Counted from the first letter of the stretch, positions 39,873 through 49,412 are shown. The stretch is DNA of 64,000 nt from Methanobacteriales archaeon HGW-Methanobacteriales-1 (GCA_002839705.1 PGYO01000009.1:62001-126000), one strand, 5' to 3'. Numbers and translations: made by a program. Notes: a model not told the origin generated them from the sequence alone.

Positions 39873-40583
39873 ATGATAGAATTAACTGCAGAGAGCCTGC
39901 TTATATCCATAATATTACTATTTGGAATCAATATTGGCCTGGCTATGGGCCTTTCAAAGGAATCCAAAAAGAATATTGCCATAATAACGGTTTCATATGG
40001 TATTTTAATCAGTCTTTTGATGTTTATAACGGGCATTTATGATAAAGTTTTATATAATTCATTTAATCTTTATCTACCGGAAATAATAGGAATACTCGGT
40101 TTTGTAACTGTTTTAAGTGGAATTTACACTATTTTACAGTGGAAGAAGAATAAAACTGAATATGGCTCTTTATTTTCTCTTGGCTCTTTGTCATCTTTGA
40201 TTTGTGCTTTAGTTGGAATACTATCTATATGTGCTATAAGTGAAAATAGCTTCGATTCATCATATTTGGGTTATATTGGCATTTCATTTACACTAATTCT
40301 AATAATATTAGCTAGCCATTCATTTTCCAGTTTTTTAAGAAAAGCAGAAAGGCCATATCCTGTGGTACTGGGAAATTTCATGATATTAAATGGATTTTAT
40401 TTTCTAATTGCAGCTGCATTTATTCCGAATATTGGGAATTTATCAACAGTTCAAATGAGTCCTTTTACTATTGAATCCACGGCATCGCTTTTTTTCATGA
40501 TAATGGCATTATTAGGTGTATTATTACTGGGAGTTTATCTACAAAATAGATATTTCGAAAATAGAACTAATATAGAGATTTAA
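39873..40583 (+). CDS. Multi-pass membrane protein (possibly DUF2162-type) of the ExbB/ABC operon
   Basis: 236 residues with about seven hydrophobic helices and short polar loops. I recall DUF2162 predicted transporters next to MotA/TolQ/ExbB and DUF2149 genes in methanogens, and this protein has the right size and neighbours, but the family assignment is uncertain. ATG at 39864 abuts GGG with no spacing, so ATG at 39873 is preferred. First gene of the probable operon that runs to 46639. Confidence 0.65.
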   Translation: MIELTAESLLISIILLFGINIGLAMGLSKESKKNIAIITVSYGILISLLMFITGIYDKVLYNSFNLYLPEIIGILGFVTVLSGIYTILQWKKNKTEYGSLFSLGSLSSLICALVGILSICAISENSFDSSYLGYIGISFTLILIILASHSFSSFLRKAERPYPVVLGNFMILNGFYFLIAAAFIPNIGNLSTVQMSPFTIESTASLFFMIMALLGVLLLGVYLQNRYFENRTNIEI

Positions 40584-40715
40584 TATAATTTAAAGATAAT
40601 TTAAGCTTTAAATCGGATTTAAGAATTAAATAAATATGAAATTAACTTATGATTGCCTTAGACGTGTTAAAAAAATTAATTAAATATTTAAAATCATTTT
40701 TATTGGAGATTACAT

Positions 40716-41378
40716 ATGATAATTTTGGGAAGTGAAATTTTAAGCAATTTTCTGCATTTAATAGCAGAGAGCTTACTTATACCTGTGGTAATTGTACTTA
40801 TATCATTTATAATATTTGCAATATTAAGTTTAGGAGGATTTATAACCGAAAAATTTTCAAGGGATAAATTTGGGGTGGAAAAAACTGAAAAACTGGTACG
40901 GGCCATTTCAAAATCTACTAATCCTGATGAAATGAAAGAAAAAGTTCAAAGTAGTGAACTTCCAGGTGATCATAAAAAAATACTGACAACCATTATATCT
41001 AATTATGATATTGGCCCAAAAGCAAGAAAAGCGCTTGCTACAAAATTAATTGAAGAAGAAGAACTTCAATATTCCAATATAACTCAAAAAACAGATATAT
41101 TAGTTAGATTAGGACCAACTATGGGACTTATGGGAACTCTGATTCCATTAGGTCCAGGTTTAGCTGCTTTAGGTGATGGTGATATAAATAAACTGGCACA
41201 ATCATTGATGATAGCCTTTGATTCCACAGTAACTGGTCTGGCAGCAGCTTCAATAGGTTTCATCATATCTCGATATCGGAAAAAGTGGTATGGCGATGAT
41301 CTTTCGATTTTGGAGGCCATTGTTGATTCCACACTGGAGGTGTTAGATGAATGTCAAATAAGAAAAGGCGATTTTTAG
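40716..41378 (+). CDS. MotA/TolQ/ExbB-family proton channel protein
   Basis: 220 residues with three transmembrane helices: about 12-42, then a cytoplasmic region of about 85 residues, then about 135-160 and 170-195. The GPTMGLMGTLIPLGPGLAAL and AFDSTVTGLAAASIGFIISR segments are the conserved second and third helices of ExbB/TolQ, which use the proton gradient to drive a partner protein. Bacterial relatives power TonB or Tol across an outer membrane. Its stop overlaps the start of the next gene by 28 bases, implying tight coupling. Confidence 0.88.
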   Translation: MIILGSEILSNFLHLIAESLLIPVVIVLISFIIFAILSLGGFITEKFSRDKFGVEKTEKLVRAISKSTNPDEMKEKVQSSELPGDHKKILTTIISNYDIGPKARKALATKLIEEEELQYSNITQKTDILVRLGPTMGLMGTLIPLGPGLAALGDGDINKLAQSLMIAFDSTVTGLAAASIGFIISRYRKKWYGDDLSILEAIVDSTLEVLDECQIRKGDF

Positions 41379-41656
41379 ATTCAGATGAAGAGGATCCCAC
41401 TTCTGGAATTATTAATCTTACTGATTGTATGTTAGTTTTGGCCGTTGGTTTTTTAGTATTTGCCATAATGTCTTTAGGTAGTAATTCGGCAATCATATCT
41501 GATACTACTGGATCTACTCCCAATACAGTCTCTGTAACTACAGGTAAAGTAATAAATGATACTAATGATACCAGTTCTGGTTCAGGTAGTGGTTATCAAG
41601 AAATGGGAACCGTCTATAAGGATCCAAAAACCGGGAAACTGATTATGGTTAAATAA
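41351..41656 (+). CDS. DUF2149 protein, ExbD-like
   Basis: 101 residues: short basic/acidic N-terminus with RFLDSDEEDPTSG, one transmembrane helix (about 26-44) and an extracellular Ser/Thr/Gly-rich tail. The start of the helix reads INLTDCMLVLAVGFLVF, closely paralleling the ExbD pattern in which a buried Asp relays protons; here the acid is Asp25. It overlaps the ExbB-like gene by 28 bases, as expected for two subunits made together. The tail is much shorter than the ExbD periplasmic domain. Confidence 0.82.
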   Translation: MSNKKRRFLDSDEEDPTSGIINLTDCMLVLAVGFLVFAIMSLGSNSAIISDTTGSTPNTVSVTTGKVINDTNDTSSGSGSGYQEMGTVYKDPKTGKLIMVK

Positions 41657-41688
41657 TCCTATTTCAGTTTTTTTAATTAGGTGATTTC

Positions 41689-42525
41689 ATGATAAAAAAA
41701 AATTCGCAAATATTAGAAAACCCTCTGCAAGATATTGACTGGCCTTATTACTGGAAGAGGGATTTAAAAAGTCTTCCACAGCACAATAAAAAGAAAAACT
41801 GGGACAATATCGCTTCAAAATTCAAAAAATGGATGGAAAAAGATGACTATCCTGAAAGATTACTGAGTAAAGTAAAAACCCAACCTAATTTCACTGTACT
41901 GGATATTGGATGCGGGGAAGGTGTAATAACAGTGCCTATGGCCCAAAAAGTTTCAAAAGTAACTGGTATTGATTTATCCAGGAAAATGCTTGAAATATTA
42001 AAGGAAAAAGCTGATAAAGAAGCATTAAATAATTTAGAATGCTTTGAAGGGGATTTTAGTGATATAAATCTGGAAAATATGGGCCATTATGATGTTATTA
42101 TTGCTTCCAGATGTTTAAATGGTATAATGGATATTGAAAAACTTTTAAAAAATATAAATCAAATGGCTGATTATGTTTATATCACTCTATGGGGCCCAAC
42201 CAGCCGAGATTATGAGAATGAAGCACGTGATATCCTCAACAAAGAACATCCACAATACCCAGAATATATTTACATTTATAACCTGCTTTTTCAAATGGGC
42301 ATAGTTGCTAATGTGGAAAAACTGGAATGTGGGACCATTAATGCCTACAACGACCTGGATGAAGCTGTTGATAGGTATCGATGGAAAATGGGTGGTCTAA
42401 CTAGTGAAGAATCAGAAATTCTTCGAAATCATCTGGATAAAACATTAATTAAAAAAGAAGATGGAACTTTAGAAAACCCGCACGAGAAGCCAGACTGGAT
42501 TTTAATCTGGTGGAAAAATGATTAA
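41689..42525 (+). CDS. Class I SAM-dependent methyltransferase in the transport operon
   Basis: 278 residues. Motif I is VLDIGCGEGVITVPMA (about 68-83), with GIDLSRKMLEIL for strand 2, and DVIIASRCLNG for strand 4. The N-terminal about 45 residues (DWPYYWKRDL, KKNWDNIASKFKKWM) are a cap seen in small-molecule methyltransferases associated with metal or cofactor uptake clusters. GGTGAT lies exactly nine bases before the ATG. It sits between the ExbD-like and ABC importer genes, so the substrate may be the imported compound. Confidence 0.82.
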   Translation: MIKKNSQILENPLQDIDWPYYWKRDLKSLPQHNKKKNWDNIASKFKKWMEKDDYPERLLSKVKTQPNFTVLDIGCGEGVITVPMAQKVSKVTGIDLSRKMLEILKEKADKEALNNLECFEGDFSDINLENMGHYDVIIASRCLNGIMDIEKLLKNINQMADYVYITLWGPTSRDYENEARDILNKEHPQYPEYIYIYNLLFQMGIVANVEKLECGTINAYNDLDEAVDRYRWKMGGLTSEESEILRNHLDKTLIKKEDGTLENPHEKPDWILIWWKND

Positions 42526-42622
42526 ATTTTCTATTTTGAGATTAAATTCTATTGCTAAATATTAATTTCAATTAAAATTGAATTTATTGATTATTAAAAT
42601 AACGATTTGAGAAGTTGATGAA

Positions 42623-43723
42623 ATGAATAAAAATTACTTTGTTTTGATGGCAGCAATATTACTCATTATTGCATCTTGCATTGGATATTATTTAAGTGAA
42701 AATGGTTCTTTAATGGGAAATGGCCAGCAAAACATAACTGACATGGCTAATAGGACTTTGACGGTTCCATCCCCCATTACCAAAGTTCTCTCTACATCAC
42801 CCACTACTACAGTAATGGTTTATATGATAGCCCCTGAAAAATTGCAAGCTTTCAATTATCAAACCACAGCAGATGAACAGAAATACATGCCAGATCAATA
42901 CCAGAGTCTTCCCTCTGTTGGTGGATGGTATGGAGCACAATCGGGCAGTTATGAACAGTTCATTGCCATGGATCCCGATATCATATTTGAAAGTGTAACA
43001 CCATCTAATTCCACCTCTCAGGAAGCATCTTCACTTTCCACACTACAAGAGAGACAGCAAAAATTCGGTTCAATACCGGTGGTGGGTGTAACTGATACCA
43101 GTAACTTCACCACTTTTAATCCTTCTATCACCTGCCTGGGAAAAATACTGGATTGCAAAGATAAAGCTACTAAATTAGCGGCATTTAATGATAAAGTTCA
43201 AAAAGAGGTCACAGATGTAGTATCAAAAATACCAGATAGTGAAAAAGTGAAGGTTTATTATGCGGAAGGTACTGACGGCCTTAAAACAGATCCTGCAGGT
43301 TCGGTACATGGACAATTAATTGATTTTTGTGGTGGAAAAAATGTGGCTGACATTCAAATTCAGGGCGGGATGGGACAAACTAGTGTGTCCATGGAACAGG
43401 TCTTAAAATGGAATCCGGAAGTGATTATTACCACCGATCCCACCTTCTTCAAAAGTGTTTATAAAAATTCTAACTGGAAAGGAGTAAGTGCCGTTAAAAA
43501 TAAAAAAGTCTATCTTTCTCCCCAATCTCCATTTAAATGGTTTGACCGACCTACTGGGGCAAATATGATTATCGGAATTCCGTGGGTCGCTAAAATACTC
43601 TATCCTGATAAATTTAATAACCTTGATTTGAATGCTAAGGTGAAAGAATTCTACTCAGAATTTTATCACTATCAATTAAGTGATGATGAGGTAAATAGCA
43701 TCCTGAAAGGATCTGGAATGTAA
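42623..43723 (+). CDS. ABC transporter substrate-binding protein (iron-siderophore/cobalamin type)
   Basis: 366 residues. One N-terminal hydrophobic segment (about 6-25) with IIASCIGYYL could be a lipoprotein-like signal or anchor. The rest is a cluster A-II binding protein (PeriBP_2 fold): MIAPEKLQAFNYQ, MDPDIIFES, LKWNPEVIITTDP and VSAVKNKKVYLSP are its typical blocks. Such proteins bind ferric chelates, heme or corrinoids outside the membrane and deliver them to FecCD-type permeases, here encoded next. The ligand cannot be read from sequence. Confidence 0.88.
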   Translation: MNKNYFVLMAAILLIIASCIGYYLSENGSLMGNGQQNITDMANRTLTVPSPITKVLSTSPTTTVMVYMIAPEKLQAFNYQTTADEQKYMPDQYQSLPSVGGWYGAQSGSYEQFIAMDPDIIFESVTPSNSTSQEASSLSTLQERQQKFGSIPVVGVTDTSNFTTFNPSITCLGKILDCKDKATKLAAFNDKVQKEVTDVVSKIPDSEKVKVYYAEGTDGLKTDPAGSVHGQLIDFCGGKNVADIQIQGGMGQTSVSMEQVLKWNPEVIITTDPTFFKSVYKNSNWKGVSAVKNKKVYLSPQSPFKWFDRPTGANMIIGIPWVAKILYPDKFNNLDLNAKVKEFYSEFYHYQLSDDEVNSILKGSGM

Positions 43724-43833
43724 ATATAATAACTTTCAGGAGTTATAAAATTCAAAAGGAAATAAGTGCTTAATTAATTTAACTCAATAGTAGGATTTAA
43801 AAGTCTTCTAAAAGTCTTAATGTGGAGATAATT

Positions 43834-44877
43834 ATGTTTAATATTATAAAAAATAGAATTTATTCCAAAGAGAACAATAAAAAGTGGAGTTTGAATATAA
43901 TATTAATTTCACTACCCATTGTTCTGTTTTTTTTATCTTTTCTCATTGGAAGATACCCTTTAAGTCCATTAGAAGTAATTATGACTATTTTGGCCAAATT
44001 TATTCCCACCATTCATGTTCCTTTTACCGCAACCACCATTGTCTGGGAAATTAGGTTACCTCGTATTATGGCAGCATTAATGGTGGGAGCTGCATTATCC
44101 GTGGCAGGGGCTTCTTTTCAAGGAACATTTAAAAATCCTCTGGTTTCTCCAGATATACTAGGGGTTTCACCGGGGGCTGGGTTTGGGGCGGCTATTGCTA
44201 TATTGCTTATAGGAATACCACTTTTTACTCAGGTTTCAGCATTTATATGGGGTCTTATTGCTGTGAGTATCACCTATATCATGGCCCGTTCCATAAAAAG
44301 CTCACAGATGCTGATAATGGTGCTGAGTGGTATGGCCATTGGGTCTCTTTTTACAGCCCTTATATCTTTATGTAAATTTATGGCTGACCCTTATGAGAAA
44401 TTACCTCAAATTGTCTACTGGCTGATGGGTAGCCTGGCTTCAGTGGACAATAGTCAGGTTTTAATGGCATCTATACCTATTATTTTTGGAATAGCTATTC
44501 TTTTTATATTAAGATGGAAATTAAATGTTCTAGCCATGGGTGATGAAGAATCAAAAGCATTAGGTGTGGAAACTGGAAAATTACGTTTAATCATTATTGT
44601 TTGTTGTACCTTGATAACTGCTGCTGCAGTATCTATTAGTGGAATTATTGGTTGGGTGGGTTTAATTATACCTCACATGAGTCGTATGCTGGTGGGTCCA
44701 GATCACAAACATTTACTTCCGGCCACTATTTGTTTAGGAGCTTCTTTTTTGTTATTGATAGATAATATATCCAGAACAATATTGATAACTGAGGTTCCTC
44801 TTGGGGTTTTAACTGCTTTGATTGGAGCACCATTCTTTTTATATCTTTTAAGGAGAGGATATGACCAATGGAATTAA
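43834..44877 (+). CDS. FecCD/BtuC-family ABC transporter permease
   Basis: 347 residues with about ten transmembrane helices. Family blocks include WEIRLPRIMAALMVGAALSVAG, FKNPLVSPDILGVSPGAGFG and GIIGWVGLIIPHMSRMLVGPDHKHLLP, the last being the ATPase-coupling region. The longer frame begins with GTG at 43822, but ATG at 43834 has GTGGAGAT at the right distance. Forms an importer with the flanking binding protein and ATPase. Confidence 0.92.
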   Translation: MFNIIKNRIYSKENNKKWSLNIILISLPIVLFFLSFLIGRYPLSPLEVIMTILAKFIPTIHVPFTATTIVWEIRLPRIMAALMVGAALSVAGASFQGTFKNPLVSPDILGVSPGAGFGAAIAILLIGIPLFTQVSAFIWGLIAVSITYIMARSIKSSQMLIMVLSGMAIGSLFTALISLCKFMADPYEKLPQIVYWLMGSLASVDNSQVLMASIPIIFGIAILFILRWKLNVLAMGDEESKALGVETGKLRLIIIVCCTLITAAAVSISGIIGWVGLIIPHMSRMLVGPDHKHLLPATICLGASFLLLIDNISRTILITEVPLGVLTALIGAPFFLYLLRRGYDQWN

Positions 44878-44983
44878 AATAATTATTAAATTATTGTTTA
44901 GATTTTCATTAAAATTCAACCAAAATTAGAAATATAGTCTGTATGGTATTATAATATTTAATTAAAGTATAAAGGGTGTTTCT

Positions 44984-45763
44984 TTGAGTATATTAGAAAT
45001 TAAAAATGCTACATTTTCCTATGATAATGTTTTGAACACATTTGAGGACATTAATTTAAGCGTGGATAGGGGAGATGTTGTATGCATACTGGGCCCTAAT
45101 GGTTGTGGTAAAACCACTCTCATTAAGTGTTTGAATAACCTGCATGAATTAAAAAAAGGGAACATTCTCATTAATGGAGATAATATTAAAAATATAAAAC
45201 AAAAAATAATCGCTCAAAATATTGGATATATTCCTCAGGGACATGTTTCAACCTTTGCTTTTAAAGTAATTGACGTGGTTTTAATGGGTAGGGCCCCCCA
45301 TTTAGACTTTTTAGATTCTCCAAATGATGAGGATTACCATAAAGCAGAAGAGGCTTTAAAGAAATTTGGAATTTATGATTTAAAGGATAATCCATACACC
45401 TCTTTAAGTGGAGGAGAACAACAGCTTGTTTTTTTTGCCAGAGTCATTGCCCAGGAACCCCGTATACTTTTACTGGATGAGCCTACATCACATCTTGATT
45501 TCGGTAATCAATTGAAAACTCTCGATATTATTTCAAAATTAGCTGAAGATGGCCTTTCCATAATCATGACCTCTCATTTTCCAGATCATGCTTTTATCTC
45601 ATCAAATAAAGTGGCAATAATGAAAGATCATAGATTTTTAGGAGTTGGTAAACCAGAAGAAATCATAAATAAAGAGAATATGGAAAAAATATACGGAATT
45701 GAGGTTGAAATTATGGATATAAGTCCTAATAGGAAGATTTGTGTTCCATTGAAGACTATTTAA
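44984..45763 (+). CDS. ABC transporter ATP-binding protein (FepC/BtuD type)
   Basis: 259 residues starting with TTG and preceded by AAGGGTG. Walker A is GPNGCGKTT (about 36-44), Q-loop IPQGH, signature LSGGEQQL (about 141-148), Walker B ILLLDEPTSHLD (about 161-172) and switch His in SHF. It energises import through the FecCD-type permease. The C-terminal 35 residues extend beyond the core as in FepC. Confidence 0.92.
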   Translation: MSILEIKNATFSYDNVLNTFEDINLSVDRGDVVCILGPNGCGKTTLIKCLNNLHELKKGNILINGDNIKNIKQKIIAQNIGYIPQGHVSTFAFKVIDVVLMGRAPHLDFLDSPNDEDYHKAEEALKKFGIYDLKDNPYTSLSGGEQQLVFFARVIAQEPRILLLDEPTSHLDFGNQLKTLDIISKLAEDGLSIIMTSHFPDHAFISSNKVAIMKDHRFLGVGKPEEIINKENMEKIYGIEVEIMDISPNRKICVPLKTI

Positions 45764-45871
45764 TAAATTTAGAATTATTTTCTAGAATTTCAGTAAAATA
45801 ATGAATTATACTAAAAAAATCAAATTTTTCTTGAATTAATTTGAATTTAATAAAACTTAAAAGGTGATAAT

Positions 45872-46438
45872 ATGAGTGAATATATGGAATTACTTGAAAA
45901 AGCAGGCCAGTTTCATGGGGATATTTGTGGTGGAATCGTTATGGGAACCAAATTAGCAATTTATGGTATGGAAACCATGGGAATGGTTCCTGGAAAAAAA
46001 GATAAACGGTTAATTGTGTATACTGAAATTGATCGATGCATATCTGATGCTATTTTATCAGTAACCAGAACTTCGCTGGGTAAAAAATCACTAAAGCCTA
46101 TGGGTTATGGAAAGTTCGCAGCTACCTTTGTTAATATAGATACTGGAGAAGCCCTCCGGGTCATAGATCTTAAGGCCAATAAAAAGAAGCAATATGAAGA
46201 TGAAACCATTGAAGAGAGAATTAAAAGGATAGATAAAACTCCTGCCGAAGATCTCTTTAGAATAGAAAAAGTATCAGTCAAAATAGATAAAAATGATTTA
46301 CCTGGTAAGCCCTTGGAGATAGTTAATTGTAGTGAGTGTGGGGAAGTGGTAATGGATGGAAAACATCATTTAAAAGGCGGAAAAGCATTTTGTACATCCT
46401 GTGCTAAAGGTTCATATTATGCTCTAATTGATGAATGA
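45872..46438 (+). CDS. FmdE-family protein with C-terminal zinc ribbon
   Basis: 188 residues. The FmdE domain starts with the signature FHGDICGGIVMGTK (His15, Asp17, Cys19) and has EIDRCISDAI and GKFAATFVN blocks. A C-terminal CxxC...CxxC zinc ribbon (NCSECG; FCTSC) follows. FmdE was first seen in the molybdenum formylmethanofuran dehydrogenase operon, but many homologues accompany metal or cofactor ABC importers, as here. GGTGATAAT lies nine bases before the ATG and is a reference for local start spacing. Confidence 0.88.
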   Translation: MSEYMELLEKAGQFHGDICGGIVMGTKLAIYGMETMGMVPGKKDKRLIVYTEIDRCISDAILSVTRTSLGKKSLKPMGYGKFAATFVNIDTGEALRVIDLKANKKKQYEDETIEERIKRIDKTPAEDLFRIEKVSVKIDKNDLPGKPLEIVNCSECGEVVMDGKHHLKGGKAFCTSCAKGSYYALIDE

Positions 46439-46456
46439 AATCAAGAAGGTGATTAA

Positions 46457-46639
46457 ACGTTAGCCGTTATGAGAGATATTAGGGAAAAAGATAAACAGAT
46501 AACTCTGAAAATTCCTATGGATATGTATAATGATCTTTTAGAATTAAGATCTGTGAAAGGAGATGTGCCTATGGCAAAAGTAATTAGGTGGGCTCTGGAA
46601 GACTACATATATAGAAGTAAAATAAAAGGATTGTTATAA
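46457..46639 (+). CDS. Ribbon-helix-helix (CopG-like) small protein
   Basis: 60 residues if started at ACG 46457, 56 from the ATG at 46469. The core is QITLKIPMDMYNDLLELRS, a strand and first helix, then a GDVPMAKVIRWALEDYI second helix, the layout of a CopG/Arc-type DNA-binding domain. It begins within 20-30 bases of the fmdE stop and is the last gene of the operon, so it may autoregulate it. AAGGTGAT is nine bases before ACG but 21 before the ATG, so the start is unresolved. Confidence 0.7.
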   Translation, partial: TLAVMRDIREKDKQITLKIPMDMYNDLLELRSVKGDVPMAKVIRWALEDYIYRSKIKGLL

Positions 46640-46656
46640 TATTAAAATAAAACTTT

Positions 46657-47889
46657 TTATATTCTTTTTTTATAAATTAACTCTTTAAATTTAATTTTAA
46701 ACTCCGTTCCATTCATTGTGGATATTTCCATGGATCCCTCGATTTGTTCTACTAAATTATTTACCAATTGTAAACCTAAATTTTCAGAATAATCTGAGAT
46801 TATCTTTTCTGGTAAACCCACACCATTATCACAAATTTTTAATATAAATTTATCATCCATCGTTTTAAGGCTTATTAATATATTTCCTCTTTGATTATTT
46901 GGAAAAGCGTGTTTTAAAATATTTATAATTAATTCATTTATAATTAATCCCAAAGGTATAGCAGTATCGATTCCCATTTCTAAATCTTCTATATCCGTAT
47001 TTAGAGTAATAATTGTTTTATCAACGCCATATAAATAAAATAGGTCTGATAAAAAGCCATCTATATAATTTTTAATATGTATATGAGTTAAATCATTGGA
47101 ATTATACATTTTAGAGTGAATCATGGCCATGGATCTGATTCTACTTTGAGTAACCAGTAAAATATCTTTGAAATCATCTTCTACATAATTTGACTGTAGA
47201 TTAAGTAAACTAGAGATTATCTGAAGATTATTTTTCACTCTATGATGAACTTCACGAAGTAAGGCCTCTTTTTCATTTAATGATGATTCTAATTTGTTTA
47301 CTGCTTTTTTTCGTTCAGTAATATCATATAAATAATTTATATTCCTGTTTTTACCTTCAATAAGCATAGACTCGGTGGTAACCAATACGGTACGTTTTTC
47401 ACCAGATTTAATGTTTATTTCAGCTTCTAAATCTTTAATTTCTCCCTTTTCCCTAAATTCTTCAATTAAAATATTTCTTACTTTTTCACTGGTTATACTC
47501 AATTTTGTAGAAGTTACACCTATGATTTCATTCTTTTCAAAGCCAGTTAATTCTAAATAACTTTCATTAGCATCTATAATTCTCCCATCTTCTTCAGTTA
47601 GAATAATAGCTATGGGATTAGTACTAAAAGCTTTAAAAAATCTCTCTTCACTTTCTTTAATAGAATCTAAATTACGAAATACTAAAAAATAAATCAAAAT
47701 AGAAGTAAGAATTATGAAAACCGTTCCTTTTACAATGGCAAAAATTGTTGAAAGATGAGAATTAGTGACCAATAAACTTAATAATTGATCTGAGCTTATT
47801 ATCCAGATAGTACTAACTACAAAATAAATTAATGTAATTTTAAAGGCAGTTCTGCGCGGTTTTATTTTATTGGATTTAGATTTATTCAT
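46657..47889 (-). CDS. Membrane histidine kinase: 2 TM-PAS-HisKA_2-HATPase
   Basis: 410 residues. Two transmembrane helices (about 17-38 and 46-70) with a very short external loop, one PAS domain (about 78-195, ending YDITERK), the HisKA_2 box [14 protein letters not shown] (about 212-225), and a HATPase with NELIINILKHAF and DNGVGLPEKI. It ends in the LIYKKRI tail shared by most kinases here. It converges on the transport operon and is preceded by the AI-2E gene 39 bases upstream on the same strand. Confidence 0.88.
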   Translation of the reverse strand: MNKSKSNKIKPRRTAFKITLIYFVVSTIWIISSDQLLSLLVTNSHLSTIFAIVKGTVFIILTSILIYFLVFRNLDSIKESEERFFKAFSTNPIAIILTEEDGRIIDANESYLELTGFEKNEIIGVTSTKLSITSEKVRNILIEEFREKGEIKDLEAEINIKSGEKRTVLVTTESMLIEGKNRNINYLYDITERKKAVNKLESSLNEKEALLREVHHRVKNNLQIISSLLNLQSNYVEDDFKDILLVTQSRIRSMAMIHSKMYNSNDLTHIHIKNYIDGFLSDLFYLYGVDKTIITLNTDIEDLEMGIDTAIPLGLIINELIINILKHAFPNNQRGNILISLKTMDDKFILKICDNGVGLPEKIISDYSENLGLQLVNNLVEQIEGSMEISTMNGTEFKIKFKELIYKKRI

Positions 47890-47927
47890 AGTTTACCTAT
47901 TAATTTGTATAAAAATTTCTTTTCAGT

Positions 47928-48920
47928 CTAAGTATCATCTTCACCGCTTTTCATGATAAAAGCTAACCAACGAGTTTCCTCAAAGTTTTCCAGATATTTA
48001 ACAACAACAATAGTTAGGGGAACAGCTAAAAATACTCCGATTGGCCCTAAAATCCATCCCCAAAGGAATAATGAGACGAAAACTACGTACATGGAAAGCT
48101 GAAGTCCTTTGCTGGTCTGTCGAGGGAAAATAAAACTTTCAGCAATGGTATTGATAATAGCAAATAGTACTACCACAGCCAAAGCACCTTCTAGTCCATA
48201 TTTGGCCCAGGCCATTAATGCCGGGAGTATGGTCGCAATTATAATACCTATATATGGAATAAATCCAAGAATAAATGTTAAAAGCCCCCACAATATGGCA
48301 AAATTAGGTCCAAAAGGAATAAAAAGAATAATAGTTATTCCAACGGCTGCAAACAGATTAACTCTAATTCTTATTACAAAATACTGAATAAATTCATGGA
48401 TTAAAATAAGAATACGATCTAATTTAGGATTACCTTTTCCCAAAGCTTTTATAAGTCTCTCTTTCATTTTTGGAGTTTCATATACTAAAAATACAGTTGC
48501 TAAAAGTACAAAAAACCCATTCTCAATAATATTCGCTAAGTTACTTACTCCACTGGATGCTAAAGTCGATGCAATACTTTGAATGACAGTATTGGCCTCT
48601 CCTGCCAGAATTGACGACGAGCTTATTGAAAGATTGGGTAACTGCCCTTTCAATTGGATTATGGTAACATAAAATAAGTCTATGATAAATAAGCCCAATA
48701 CAATAACTCCTATAATAGTTATTAAATGTGCAATATTATAGGGCACACCTTTTTTGTTAAGCCATAATAAAAAAGGCACTATAATTACTGCAAGGAATAT
48801 GGAAAGCAAAATAGGGGCTACAATTGGTGCAGTAAAATTTAAACCCATGATAAATATGATAACAATTGCTAAAATAGATATTTGCCTGAGGAAAGGTGGT
48901 ATACTCAAATCATCAATCAT
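47928..48920 (-). CDS. AI-2E family transporter
   Basis: 330 residues with about eight transmembrane helices, full length for the AI-2E/PerM family. Typical segments are LLWLNKKGVPYNIAHLITI in the N-terminal half and the C-terminal GLLTFILGFIPYIGIIIATILPALMAW followed by LGPIGVFLAVPLTIVVVKYLE. Members export small solutes or act as Na+/H+ antiporters; the substrate is unknown. GGAG precedes the ATG. Probably cotranscribed with the downstream kinase at 46657. Confidence 0.88.
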   Translation of the reverse strand: MIDDLSIPPFLRQISILAIVIIFIMGLNFTAPIVAPILLSIFLAVIIVPFLLWLNKKGVPYNIAHLITIIGVIVLGLFIIDLFYVTIIQLKGQLPNLSISSSSILAGEANTVIQSIASTLASSGVSNLANIIENGFFVLLATVFLVYETPKMKERLIKALGKGNPKLDRILILIHEFIQYFVIRIRVNLFAAVGITIILFIPFGPNFAILWGLLTFILGFIPYIGIIIATILPALMAWAKYGLEGALAVVVLFAIINTIAESFIFPRQTSKGLQLSMYVVFVSLFLWGWILGPIGVFLAVPLTIVVVKYLENFEETRWLAFIMKSGEDDT

Positions 48921-49054
48921 TTTTTTTCTCCACTTCTTATTTTAATTTTAAAAGATATTAAATTATTTAATTAAAAATGATATGGAAAAATATAGGTAAT
49001 ATAAAGGCCAATAATTATTAATAATACGATTAATAATAAAGTGGAGGAGATTAT

Positions 49055-49279
49055 ATGCCGGATTTAGGACCATTGGGACGTGGAGGAGCTAGAAGAAGAA
49101 CCCGGAGAAGAATGAGCGCTGTAAATGAAATGCAAAATTCAAAACAAGAACCGGAAACAACTGAAAGTTCTGAAACTGTAGTTACCACAGATAGCTCTGA
49201 AAAATTGATAAAATTAGCTAAACTCTTAAAAGATAAAGGAGTTATCACCGAAACCGAGTATAATTTAATATTTGAATAA
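49055..49279 (+). CDS. Small SHOCT-domain protein
   Basis: 74 residues. An Arg-rich N-terminus (GRGGARRRTRRRM), a Ser/Thr-rich acidic linker and a C-terminal SHOCT motif (KLIKLAKLLKDKGVITETEY). SHOCT domains are short C-terminal oligomerisation or targeting modules. GGAGGA lies 12 bases before the ATG. Followed 134 bases later by another SHOCT protein. Confidence 0.75.
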   Translation: MPDLGPLGRGGARRRTRRRMSAVNEMQNSKQEPETTESSETVVTTDSSEKLIKLAKLLKDKGVITETEYNLIFE

Positions 49280-49412
49280 TTCATTTTTTAATTTTCAAAA
49301 CCATACATTTAAAACCATACAGTAATTTAAATTAATTGATCTATTATTTATTCCATTCAACAGAATTTAGGCCATACAAAATATATAATTTGATTTTTCA
49401 AAAGGTGATAAA

